A DNA stretch of 6,943 nt from Alphaproteobacteria bacterium (GTDB lineage: Bacteria; Pseudomonadota; Alphaproteobacteria; SP197). Of this stretch, positions 1 to 6,161 are shown in pieces (position 1 is the first letter of the stretch; every line of letters starts with the position of its first letter). Where the stretch lies: the NCBI GenBank assembly GCA_022822575.1, contig JAJEBJ010000136.1, positions 1-6,943 of the forward strand, given 5' to 3'. The translations under genes and the position numbers were made by a program. The notes under the pieces are model-generated. The model was not told where the DNA came from. It saw only the letters and a program-made list of their open reading frames with translations, and did not search any database.

Positions 1-237
1 TCACAGGCTGGCGGCGTGAGCCTTTCCGTCAACGATATCAGTCCCATGATTTACGCCTGGGACTGCACGAACATGAACACGATCGAGACGGGGCAAGGTC
101 TTGTCCGCGAAGACCGCGGCATGGCAGGCACCGTGATGCGCGCCTCCGACGAACTTGGCCTGTGCGTCGAACCCTTCATGACATCCTCGGGGCACCGGTG
201 GTCAGGTACCGCTGATCGGGTCCGCTATCCGAGGTAA
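1..237 (+). CDS. 3' end of an unidentified protein-coding gene (partial)
   Basis: An open frame runs from base 1 without a stop and ends at TAA (235-237), giving 78 visible codons of a gene that begins outside the window. Third codon positions are mostly G or C in this frame, and the composition is protein-like (for example the stretch SPMIYAWDCTNMNTIETGQG, then CVEPFMTSSGHRW). The antisense frame over the same bases is His- and Ala-rich and reads like a shadow. I do not recognise the family: no membrane segment, cofactor motif or catalytic signature is evident in the visible part. The last dozen codons lose the GC3 bias, so the true C-terminus might be altered or simply variable. It points the same way as the downstream sulfatase, but the 241-bp gap argues against tight coupling. 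An ATG- or GTG-started small gene (for example GTG at base 16) is possible but less likely than a truncated larger gene. Confidence 0.5.
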   Translation, partial: SQAGGVSLSVNDISPMIYAWDCTNMNTIETGQGLVREDRGMAGTVMRASDELGLCVEPFMTSSGHRWSGTADRVRYPR

Positions 238-243
238 GGCCGA

Positions 244-261
244 CGGACGTCCCGTCGTCCG
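244..261 (+). terminator. weak GC hairpin just after the first stop codon
   Basis: CGGACG (244-249) and CGTCCG (256-261) form a perfect 6-bp stem around a 6-nt loop, beginning 7 nt after the TAA of the upstream fragment. Its position suits a transcription terminator, but no T-run follows, so it is at best a weak or Rho-assisted end. It could be chance in GC-rich DNA. Confidence 0.2.
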
Positions 262-423
262 CACGGATACACATGGAGGCTCCCGATCCACGCTCGAAGG
301 AGCGCCCTCAATCCGGCCTCATCTACACCATGTTCAGGTGATCAGGCTCCGGCAACATGACTGTCGCGGGCATCAGCGCATCGAAGATGCCTTTCGGGCG
401 ACCATGATCGCCACCGGCCGCCT

Positions 424-451
424 GCGGAGGTTGTGATACGATCGCCTCCGC
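424..451 (+). repeat. 7-bp inverted repeat upstream of the sulfatase gene
   Basis: GCGGAGG (424-430) and CCTCCGC (445-451) are perfect inverted arms separated by 14 bp. The spacer contains the candidate extended -10 element. Arms flanking a -10 would suit a repressor operator, or a hairpin if transcribed from further upstream. There is no T-run, so a terminator is unlikely. The arms are visible directly; the function is inference. Confidence 0.3.
434..442 (+). promoter_or_regulatory. possible extended -10 promoter for the sulfatase gene
   Basis: TGA-TACGAT (434-442) fits a TGn extended -10 followed by a hexamer matching 4 of 6 bases of TATAAT. A start site about 7 nt downstream would give a leader of roughly 30 nt before the ATG at 479. 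There is no recognisable -35 hexamer at the expected distance. The 241-bp gap upstream means the sulfatase gene needs its own promoter or long read-through. Confidence 0.2.
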
Positions 452-478
452 TGATCGAGAGGCGGCGCGGAAGAAAGA

Positions 479-2125
479 ATGAACGTCCTGTGGATCATGT
501 GCGACCAGTTGCGTCACGACTATCTGGGCTGCACGGGCCATCCCCACATCAGAACCCCGAACATCGACGCTCTGGCGGCTGACGGCGTCCTGTTTTCACA
601 GGCTTACGTTCAGTCGCCGATTTGCGGCCCCTCCCGCATGAGCGCCTACACGGGACGCTACGTGCGTTCGCACGGCTCGACGACCAACGCATCGCCGCTG
701 CGCGTGGGCGAGCCGACACTGGGCGATCATCTGGACGAAATCGGTGTGGACGCGGTCTTGCTCGGCAAGACCCACATGGTTGCCGACACGCAAGGAATGC
801 GACGGCTCGGGATCGCCGTCGACAGTCCGAAGGGCGTGCGCAGCGCTGAATGCGGCTTTCGTCCTCTTGTGAGAGACGAGGGCGTGCACCCGGAGCCGGC
901 TGACCCTGACATCGAGTACTTTGCTCATCTGCGGGCCCACGGGCTTGAGGCCGACAATCCCTGGGAGGCCTTTGCCAACTCGGCTCAGGACGACAACGGC
1001 GAAGCCGTCAGCGGTTGGTTTCTGCGACATGCCCGAAAACCGGCCCGGGTCCCCGCCCACCTCTCGGAAAGCGCCTATCTGACCGACCGGGCGCTGGATT
1101 TCCTGGCTGACGTGGAAGAGGGACGCCCCTGGGTATGCCATCTCAGCTACATCAAGCCACACTGGCCCTACATCGCTCCTGCTCCCTATCACGCCATGTA
1201 CGGCGCTGAGGACGTGATTCCTGCCGTGCGCACCGAACGGGAACGCTCTGATCGGCACCCGGTGCTGGAGGCATTCCGCGCGGAACGCTACGCGCTGGCA
1301 TTCTGCCGGGAGGAGGTCCGCGAGACGGTCATACCGACCTACATGGGCCTGATCACGGAAATCGACGATCAGATCGGGCGCATCGTTCGGTATCTCAAGG
1401 AAACCGGTCGATACCAGACGACCATGATCGTCTTCACGTCGGATCACGGCGACTATCTGGGTGACCACTGGATGGGTGAGAAGCAGTTGTTCCACGACCC
1501 TTCGGTGCGCATTCCCTTGATAGTTCACGACCCGCGTTCCGCAGCGGACGGCACCCGGGGGAGGGTCTGTGATGCTCTGGTCGAGATGATCGATATCGCG
1601 CCTACGTTGCTGGACCTCTACGGGGCAGCGCCCAGGGAGCACGTCCTTGAAGGCCGCAGTCTTCTTCCGCTCATCGAAGGACGCGGCGGGTCGGGGCGCA
1701 GTCATGTCTTCTCGGAGTATCACTACGCCGACGATCGGGCCTGCTGGGGGCTCGGCCATCCAATCCCGACCAGCATGGCCAGAATGGTTGCCGACAGGCG
1801 TTGGAAGATGATGCAGTTCGAGCACGCGCCGCCTCTGCTCTTCGACAGGGAGGCGGACCCGAGCGAGTTGCATGACCTGGCGACGAGCGCTGAACACCGC
1901 GGTGTGCTGGAGTCTCTTCATGAATGCCTGTTTCGCTGGGCTCGCAACCCGCGCAGCAACATATGCACACCTCTGGAGGTGTTCGAAGACTATGGCGACC
2001 GGATGCGGCACTACGACGAATGCGCCATGCAGGGTTTTGTGATCGGCTACTGGGACGAGGCAGAGCTGGACGACGAAAAGAGGAAGAGAACGGCCTATGA
2101 GGCCGCGCGCAAATCCCGCGGCTGA
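479..2125 (+). CDS. sulfatase family hydrolase, arylsulfatase/phosphonate monoester hydrolase type
   Basis: This 548-residue enzyme of the alkaline phosphatase-like superfamily should hydrolyse a sulfate ester, or possibly a phosphonate or phosphate ester. The catalytic formylglycine motif C-G-P-S-R is at 49-53; Cys49 would be oxidised by a formylglycine-generating enzyme, which is not encoded here. Metal ligands are visible as D9/Q10 and D322/H323 (in TSDHGD). Other expected active-site residues are R53, N70, K97 and H99 (GKTH), K226/H228 (IKPHWPY) and K335 (GEKQ). The core, including the APYHAMY, GLITEID and ADPSELHDL blocks, resembles the Rhizobium phosphonate monoester hydrolase as I remember it. 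However, GKTH at 96-99 is sulfatase-like where that enzyme carries Tyr and Thr, so sulfatase is the safer call. There is no signal peptide and there are eleven cysteines, which suggests a cytoplasmic enzyme acting on an imported or internal substrate. The tail beyond about residue 490 is rich in charged and aromatic residues and could be an oligomerisation arm. The ATG follows GGAAG (469-473) at 5-nt spacing. The true substrate is unknown. Confidence 0.9.
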   Translation: MNVLWIMCDQLRHDYLGCTGHPHIRTPNIDALAADGVLFSQAYVQSPICGPSRMSAYTGRYVRSHGSTTNASPLRVGEPTLGDHLDEIGVDAVLLGKTHMVADTQGMRRLGIAVDSPKGVRSAECGFRPLVRDEGVHPEPADPDIEYFAHLRAHGLEADNPWEAFANSAQDDNGEAVSGWFLRHARKPARVPAHLSESAYLTDRALDFLADVEEGRPWVCHLSYIKPHWPYIAPAPYHAMYGAEDVIPAVRTERERSDRHPVLEAFRAERYALAFCREEVRETVIPTYMGLITEIDDQIGRIVRYLKETGRYQTTMIVFTSDHGDYLGDHWMGEKQLFHDPSVRIPLIVHDPRSAADGTRGRVCDALVEMIDIAPTLLDLYGAAPREHVLEGRSLLPLIEGRGGSGRSHVFSEYHYADDRACWGLGHPIPTSMARMVADRRWKMMQFEHAPPLLFDREADPSELHDLATSAEHRGVLESLHECLFRWARNPRSNICTPLEVFEDYGDRMRHYDECAMQGFVIGYWDEAELDDEKRKRTAYEAARKSRG

Positions 2126-2412
2126 CGCAGCGCTGCAACGTGCCACTCGCTCTCGCTCCGATCAGCGCAAACCAGAATGTTCATGTCGACCTCCATCACG
2201 ATCGTTCGATCACATCACAGGATGCCTCCCGGTCGCTGACATCGACGTTGTGAGCAGTTCTGTGCGGGAAGGTTCCTTGAGCTTGCCCGTGGCCATGACG
2301 GCCCGGTGGCCGGACCTGGCGCGTCTCGCTCTGCGGGTTCCGATGATGGAGTGACGTACGGGATCCTCCGGGATGCATTTGTCCAATGGAGTGCCTCGTG
2401 AGTTCTGCCGGG

Positions 2413-2421
2413 TGATATGAA
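2413..2421 (+). promoter_or_regulatory. possible extended -10 promoter for the aminotransferase gene
   Basis: TGA-TATGAA (2413-2421) is a TGn extended -10 with 4 of 6 matches to TATAAT, ending 63 bp before the ATG at 2485. No good -35 hexamer is found at 16-18 bp spacing. It resembles the element before the sulfatase gene: both contain GTGATAYGA. Confidence 0.18.
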
Positions 2422-2473
2422 GCGACCCTTTGCCCTGCCTGGTCCACCCGGGTTAGCCTCCGCGGGTCTGGAA

Positions 2474-2480
2474 GGGAGGA
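2474..2480 (+). promoter_or_regulatory. strong Shine-Dalgarno for the aminotransferase
   Basis: GGGAGGA (2474-2480) is close to the ideal anti-16S match and ends 4 nt before the ATG at 2485. It fixes this start over downstream alternatives and predicts efficient translation, in contrast to the weak sites before the other genes here. Confidence 0.7.
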
Positions 2481-2484
2481 CATC

Positions 2485-3810
2485 ATGGCGACACGCAGAA
2501 ACACGGCCCGGAAGGCCGATCTCGATAAGGCGGTTGCAGACTCGTTTTCCAGATACACGGCGCGCAATCCGCGAAGCAGGGAAGAGGACCTGAAAGCCGC
2601 GGACTACATGCCGGGTGGCAACACCCGTACGGTGATTTTCCATCCTCCCTTCCCACTGACCATCGCCAGGGGAGAAGGCCAGTACGTCGAGGACATCGAC
2701 CAGAACAGATACACGAACTTTGTCGGAGAGTTCGGCGCCGGGCTCTTCGGTCACTCCAATTCCGACATTGCCGGCGCCATAGGACGTGCGGTCTCGGACG
2801 GATGGGTGCTCGGCGGCCCCAACCGCTACGAGCGAATTCTGGCTGCCGAACTCGTCAAGCGCTTTCCCTCCATCGACAGGATCCGGTTCACCAACTCGGG
2901 CACCGAGGCCAACCTGATGGCCATCAGCATATCCCGGGTGGTCTCCGGACGGTCAAAGGTGATGGTGTTCGAGGGCGCCTACCATGGCGGCGTCTTCCTT
3001 TTCGGTCACGGCGGGTCCCCCATCAACGCGCCCTTCGACTATGTCATGGCGCCCTTCAACAACACGGAGGCGACCGTCGACCTCGTCGAACGCCATGCCG
3101 ATGACCTCGCCTGTGTCGTCATCGAGCCGATGCAGGGATCGGGAGGCATGATCCCGGCGGACAGGGACTTTCTTGCGGCCTTGCGGGACGTCACCCGCCG
3201 TCACGGCATCATTCTCATCTTTGACGAGGTCGTGACGAGCCGGCTCTCGGGCGGCGGGCTCCAGGAAATCCACGGCGTGACGCCCGACATGACGACCCTG
3301 GGCAAGTACATCGGCGGTGGCGCCGCATTCGGCGCCTTTGGTGGCCGCGCCGACATCATGGCGCGTTTCGATCCGCGGTCGCCGAAGGCGGTGGCTCATG
3401 CCGGCACCTTCAACAACAACGTCATCACCCACGCCGCCGGGGCGACGGCGATGACGAGAATCTACACGCCGGAGGTCGCCGCGACATTCAATGCCCGGGG
3501 CGATGCATTCCGCGAGGACCTGAACGCCATCATCGCTCGCCATGGTCTGCCCATGGTGGTGACCGGCCTCGGCTCCATCATGCAGATCCACTGTTGCGAA
3601 GGACCGTTGAGGGACGAGCCCGACGCCGCAAGCGAAGACGACCTCAAGTCGCAACTCCTCTTCCACGAACTCCTGGCCCGGGGCCAGCGCATGACGTGGC
3701 GCAATTCACTGCTGATGTGCCTGCCCATGACCGACGGCGACCTTGAGGCCTTCTGCGAGGCCTTCGGGGACGTTCTCGGCGAACACAGCCATCTCTTCGC
3801 CATGGACTGA
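2485..3810 (+). CDS. class III PLP aminotransferase, beta-amino-acid (beta-phenylalanine-like) type
   Basis: This 441-residue fold-type I PLP enzyme should transfer the amino group of a beta-amino acid to a keto acid such as 2-oxoglutarate in the cytoplasm. Family landmarks are all present: SGTEA (138-142), YHGG (166-169) near the PLP ring, EP (214-215), FDEV (246-249) with Asp247 for the pyridine nitrogen, and TLGKYIGGG (271-279) with Lys274 as Schiff-base lysine. GTFNNN (307-312) follows. It belongs to the glutamate-1-semialdehyde aminomutase-like branch. The best match I can recall is the Variovorax paradoxus beta-phenylalanine aminotransferase (434 residues), with near-identical blocks including FPLTIARGEG, RFTNSGTEANLMA and FGAFGGRAD. 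Arg48 in GGNTR aligns with the substrate-carboxylate arginine (Arg41) of that enzyme. It is unlikely to be HemL itself: the GGNTR and SRL (TSRLSGGG, 251-258) regions follow the beta-transaminase pattern. Length is normal and no frameshift is seen. Its 3' end faces the M20 gene. The exact substrate side chain cannot be read from sequence. Confidence 0.9.
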   Translation: MATRRNTARKADLDKAVADSFSRYTARNPRSREEDLKAADYMPGGNTRTVIFHPPFPLTIARGEGQYVEDIDQNRYTNFVGEFGAGLFGHSNSDIAGAIGRAVSDGWVLGGPNRYERILAAELVKRFPSIDRIRFTNSGTEANLMAISISRVVSGRSKVMVFEGAYHGGVFLFGHGGSPINAPFDYVMAPFNNTEATVDLVERHADDLACVVIEPMQGSGGMIPADRDFLAALRDVTRRHGIILIFDEVVTSRLSGGGLQEIHGVTPDMTTLGKYIGGGAAFGAFGGRADIMARFDPRSPKAVAHAGTFNNNVITHAAGATAMTRIYTPEVAATFNARGDAFREDLNAIIARHGLPMVVTGLGSIMQIHCCEGPLRDEPDAASEDDLKSQLLFHELLARGQRMTWRNSLLMCLPMTDGDLEAFCEAFGDVLGEHSHLFAMD

Positions 3811-3826
3811 CCCGCAATCCGGTGGA
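3811..3826. other. 16-bp gap between convergent genes
   Basis: The plus-strand aminotransferase and the minus-strand M20 gene end 16 bp apart. Only a 4-bp stem (ATCC 3817-3820, GGAT 3824-3827) is visible and there is no T-run on either side. Termination must therefore be factor-dependent or overlap the coding ends, so convergent transcripts may overlap. Confidence 0.5.
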
Positions 3827-5083
3827 TCAGGAGCGCGCGCCGTTGAGGTAGTCGAAGGCGGAAAGGGCGTGACTGCGTATGACGTGGAAGAAGTCGTCGA
3901 GAGGGACGTGTTCGTCACGCTGGCCCATGCCGGTGGGGAAGGGACCGTAGACATAGGCATCGATACCCCGGTAGCGCCACAGTCTCGCGTCTGTTCCGCC
4001 GAGGCTGACGATGGGTTGGGGCCGGTACCCCACCAGGGACTCGACGTTGTCCTGGAGAATGCCGACCATGTCGCCATGGGGGTCGCACCATGAGGGACCC
4101 ATGTAGTTCTGTTCCTCCATCGTGACCTGGGGCCAGCGCGCCAGAACCTCCTCCACGACGCGCTGAACGGTCTCCCTGTCGCAGCCGACAGGCAGGCGGA
4201 AGTCGGCCTCGATCGTCGCCGAGCCGGGAATCACATTGACCTTGAGACCGGATTCGATGACGCCGATGTTGCACGTGACTTTCTGAATGATGGCGTGGGC
4301 TCCCTCTCCCATGGCCCGGTCGAGGGTGTCGCGCGCCTCCTCGATGGCACGGCCGATGTTGTGGGGAGGATCGACATGAATGGCATCGACCGACGCCTGA
4401 AGATCCCGGCAGAAATCCATCGCCACCAGGCTGGCACTGTCACCGGCATGTGTGTAGGCGCCGTGGGCACCCCTGGTCGTGACATGAAATGTCACCCACC
4501 ACGGTCCCTTCTCGGCAAAGCGGATGGAGTAGGGACTCGATGGCTCGCCGTTGAGGCAACAGTCGCCGTGGACTTCCGGATGGTGCTCCATCAGATAGCG
4601 CGCACCCCAGGGGCCGAATGTCTCCTCGTCGGAAACGCACGTCAGGGTGAGACGGCCGTTGAGATGCCGGCGGAGCCTGGAGAGGTACATGTAGGTGAAG
4701 ATCGATGCGGAGGTGCCGCATTTCATGTCTGCGGAACCGCGGCCCCACACCGCGCCGTCCTCGATGGCGCCCGACCACGGTGACCCGTGGGTCCATGGCT
4801 CGGGTGCGGCAGGAAACACGTCAATGTGACCGTTGAGCACAAGGTGGCGTCCTTCACCGGAGCCATCGAAGCTGGCGACGACATTCGGAAACATCGGTTC
4901 CGGGTCGATCACCCGGTGCGTCAGGCCGTGTTCGTCAAGAAACCGGCGGATGTGCGCCACCGCCTTGCGTGTGTCGCCGGGTGGATTGGGCGTCGGCGTG
5001 GCAACGAAGTCGCTGAAGAATCCCTCCAGAATCCGGCGGTCTTCCTCGATCCAGTCGAGAAGTTGCTGCTTGAGATCGGCCAT
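3827..5083 (-). CDS. M20 family metallopeptidase/deacylase (ArgE/DapE/ACY1 type)
   Basis: This 418-residue cytoplasmic zinc hydrolase should cleave an amide bond in an N-acyl amino acid, small peptide or related compound. The di-metal site is complete: H86 and D88 in LNGHIDVFP, bridging D119 in GRGSADMK, catalytic E153 with metal ligand E154 in SDEET, E180, and H392 in DEHVP. The lid/dimerisation domain occupies roughly 190-305 and contains RGAHGAYTHAG (204-214) and KVNVIPGSA (281-289). GGTDAR is at 362-367. Length is typical of M20A enzymes. The ATG at 5083-5081 shares one base with the holA stop (TGATG), with GGGG about 7 nt upstream, implying translational coupling to holA. This is not the usual partner after holA, so the gene was probably inserted into or appended to the operon. 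Alternatives are acetylornithine deacetylase-like, aminoacylase or dipeptidase activities; I cannot distinguish between them, and I assign no argE or dapE symbol. Confidence 0.9.
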   Translation of the reverse strand: MADLKQQLLDWIEEDRRILEGFFSDFVATPTPNPPGDTRKAVAHIRRFLDEHGLTHRVIDPEPMFPNVVASFDGSGEGRHLVLNGHIDVFPAAPEPWTHGSPWSGAIEDGAVWGRGSADMKCGTSASIFTYMYLSRLRRHLNGRLTLTCVSDEETFGPWGARYLMEHHPEVHGDCCLNGEPSSPYSIRFAEKGPWWVTFHVTTRGAHGAYTHAGDSASLVAMDFCRDLQASVDAIHVDPPHNIGRAIEEARDTLDRAMGEGAHAIIQKVTCNIGVIESGLKVNVIPGSATIEADFRLPVGCDRETVQRVVEEVLARWPQVTMEEQNYMGPSWCDPHGDMVGILQDNVESLVGYRPQPIVSLGGTDARLWRYRGIDAYVYGPFPTGMGQRDEHVPLDDFFHVIRSHALSAFDYLNGARS

Positions 5084-6120
5084 CAGCGTCCCCGTGGTGT
5101 GTTGCCGGCCGCCGTTCTGGCGATGTCGAACAGCGCCCGCCGGCAGATGGTGGTGTCAGGCATGCCGGTCATGCGGCATCGTGCCTCGGCATCGAAGAGG
5201 TAGTCGCGGGCGCGGTGGACGAGAGGCGCATTCCATCGCCGGCCCGCGGCTTTCAAGGCGTTCTCGGCGCGGTAATGGCGCACGCCCGCCGACTTCATCG
5301 CCTGGGCCTCGTTGACGCCCCGCTGCTTCAGCCCGAGGACAAGTTCAAGCTGTGTCAGGTGGCGGCGTACCGCGGCCAGGATGGCGGCGGGCGCTTCCCG
5401 GTTGGCCAGCGCCCTCCCGAGACTGCGCTCGAGGTCGTCAAGATTCCCAGACGAAACACTGTGGGCGATGCGGTCCAGGGAGAGAAGGGAACTGTCGGCC
5501 ACCGCGTTCTCGACGTCCTTTGCCGTCGCCTTCTGGCCGGCCCCGACGTAGAGGGCGAGCTTGGCAATCTCGTTGCGGGTCTGCATCCGGTCGCCGCCAA
5601 GACAGGATTCGAGAAGGCGCCTTGCTTCCCCGTCTGTGGTGATGCCCTGCCTGGAGAGTTCTTCGGCGATCACTGCCTCGAGCATCCGTCCCTCGTCGTG
5701 ATAGCAGGCCAGGGCGGCGGCATCCCTTGCTTTCTCGAAGGCCGCGCGCAGTTTCGAGCGGGCGGCGAGTTCGCCGGCCTCGACGAGGATCAGGGTATCG
5801 CCGGTCGGCAGTTTCAGGACCTCTGCCATGGTCGCCGCGAAACCGTCCGTCACGCCGCGCACCCTGACGACCCTGCGCCCACCGGTCATGGAGAGCGACA
5901 CCGCTTCCTCCAAGAGACGTGCCGGGTCCCTTGCCGCCTCATCTGCGGTAAGGTCGCAGACCCGAAAGGGATCACGGGGATCGTCAACCACGCCGCCGAG
6001 CAGGAGATTGCTGCGTTCCCTGACAAGGCCCTGGTCCGCTCCGTAGATCAGCACCGCCCGGATGGCATGGCCTGGAGCACGGCAGAAGCCGTCGATCTCG
6101 CGTACCTGGATCTTCACCAT
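5083..6120 (-). CDS. holA: DNA polymerase III subunit delta
   Basis: HolA is the delta subunit of the clamp-loader complex, which opens the beta sliding clamp for loading onto primed DNA. The protein is 345 residues from the chosen ATG. The N-terminus reads MVKIQVREIDGF, followed by AVLIYGADQGLVRER (22-36), the typical first strand and degenerate P-loop-like region of delta. No functional Walker A is expected or seen. The middle contains LPTGDTLILVEAG, and then KLRAAFEKA. The helical domains contain GGDRMQTRNEIAKLALY and later SLLSLDRIAHSVSSG, both characteristic of the family. The C-terminal collar domain includes RRHLTQLELVLGLKQ. The frame is open further upstream, and a GTG at 6141 would add seven residues (352 aa). 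I prefer the ATG at 6120 because homologous alphaproteobacterial proteins, as I recall, begin at this MV-K/A residue, although neither start has a clear Shine-Dalgarno. It lies about 41 bp after lptE and overlaps the M20 start by one base. Confidence 0.93.
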   Translation of the reverse strand: MVKIQVREIDGFCRAPGHAIRAVLIYGADQGLVRERSNLLLGGVVDDPRDPFRVCDLTADEAARDPARLLEEAVSLSMTGGRRVVRVRGVTDGFAATMAEVLKLPTGDTLILVEAGELAARSKLRAAFEKARDAAALACYHDEGRMLEAVIAEELSRQGITTDGEARRLLESCLGGDRMQTRNEIAKLALYVGAGQKATAKDVENAVADSSLLSLDRIAHSVSSGNLDDLERSLGRALANREAPAAILAAVRRHLTQLELVLGLKQRGVNEAQAMKSAGVRHYRAENALKAAGRRWNAPLVHRARDYLFDAEARCRMTGMPDTTICRRALFDIARTAAGNTPRGR

Positions 6121-6161
6121 GGTTGAGGTGTCCGGCACCACCGCAGCACGTTGGTCATGAC

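Larger units (their letters stand above)
2126..2484. other. 359-bp spacer without a convincing gene
   Basis: No frame here has a protein-like translation together with a ribosome binding site. A plus-strand open frame (2097-2354) overlaps the sulfatase end and reads as Arg/Ser/Pro-rich low-complexity sequence. Minus-strand frames cross into the aminotransferase gene and look like shadows. A perfect 10-bp palindrome GCAGCGCTGC lies at 2127-2136, just past the sulfatase stop, without a T-run. The only regulatory candidates are near the 3' end: an extended -10-like element and the aminotransferase Shine-Dalgarno. The length could leave room for an operator or a decayed gene, but I cannot show either. 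Confidence 0.4.

Noticed and set aside
1..195. Minus-strand frame opposite the first partial gene
   Set aside because: It is His/Ala-rich, and the GC distribution over codon positions favours the plus frame.
2127..2136. Palindrome GCAGCGCTGC as a terminator for the sulfatase
   Set aside because: It is a 10-bp palindrome with no loop and no following T-run, so it cannot form a normal intrinsic terminator.
596..2146. A 516-codon open frame on the minus strand opposite the sulfatase gene
   Set aside because: It is long only because the GC-rich sulfatase gene has few antisense stops. Its translation is His/Val/Arg-rich without domain motifs, and the plus-strand frame has full sulfatase signatures.
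2097..2354. A possible small gene or gene remnant after the sulfatase
   Set aside because: It starts inside the sulfatase gene, lacks a ribosome binding site, and encodes Arg/Ser/Pro-rich sequence at first. The later part is slightly more protein-like, but I could not match it to any family.
2215..2754. Minus-strand frame spanning the spacer and the aminotransferase start
   Set aside because: It overlaps a well-supported start with a strong Shine-Dalgarno, and its translation has no motif; this is a shadow.
5215..6126. A 303-codon plus-strand open frame opposite holA
   Set aside because: It is the mirror of a clear holA frame, has no Shine-Dalgarno and no recognisable domain, and its composition is that of an antisense shadow.
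6121..6141. Longer HolA starting at GTG 6141
   Set aside because: The seven extra residues (VPDTST region) do not look conserved, while the ATG at 6120 begins the typical family N-terminus. Kept as an alternative start only.
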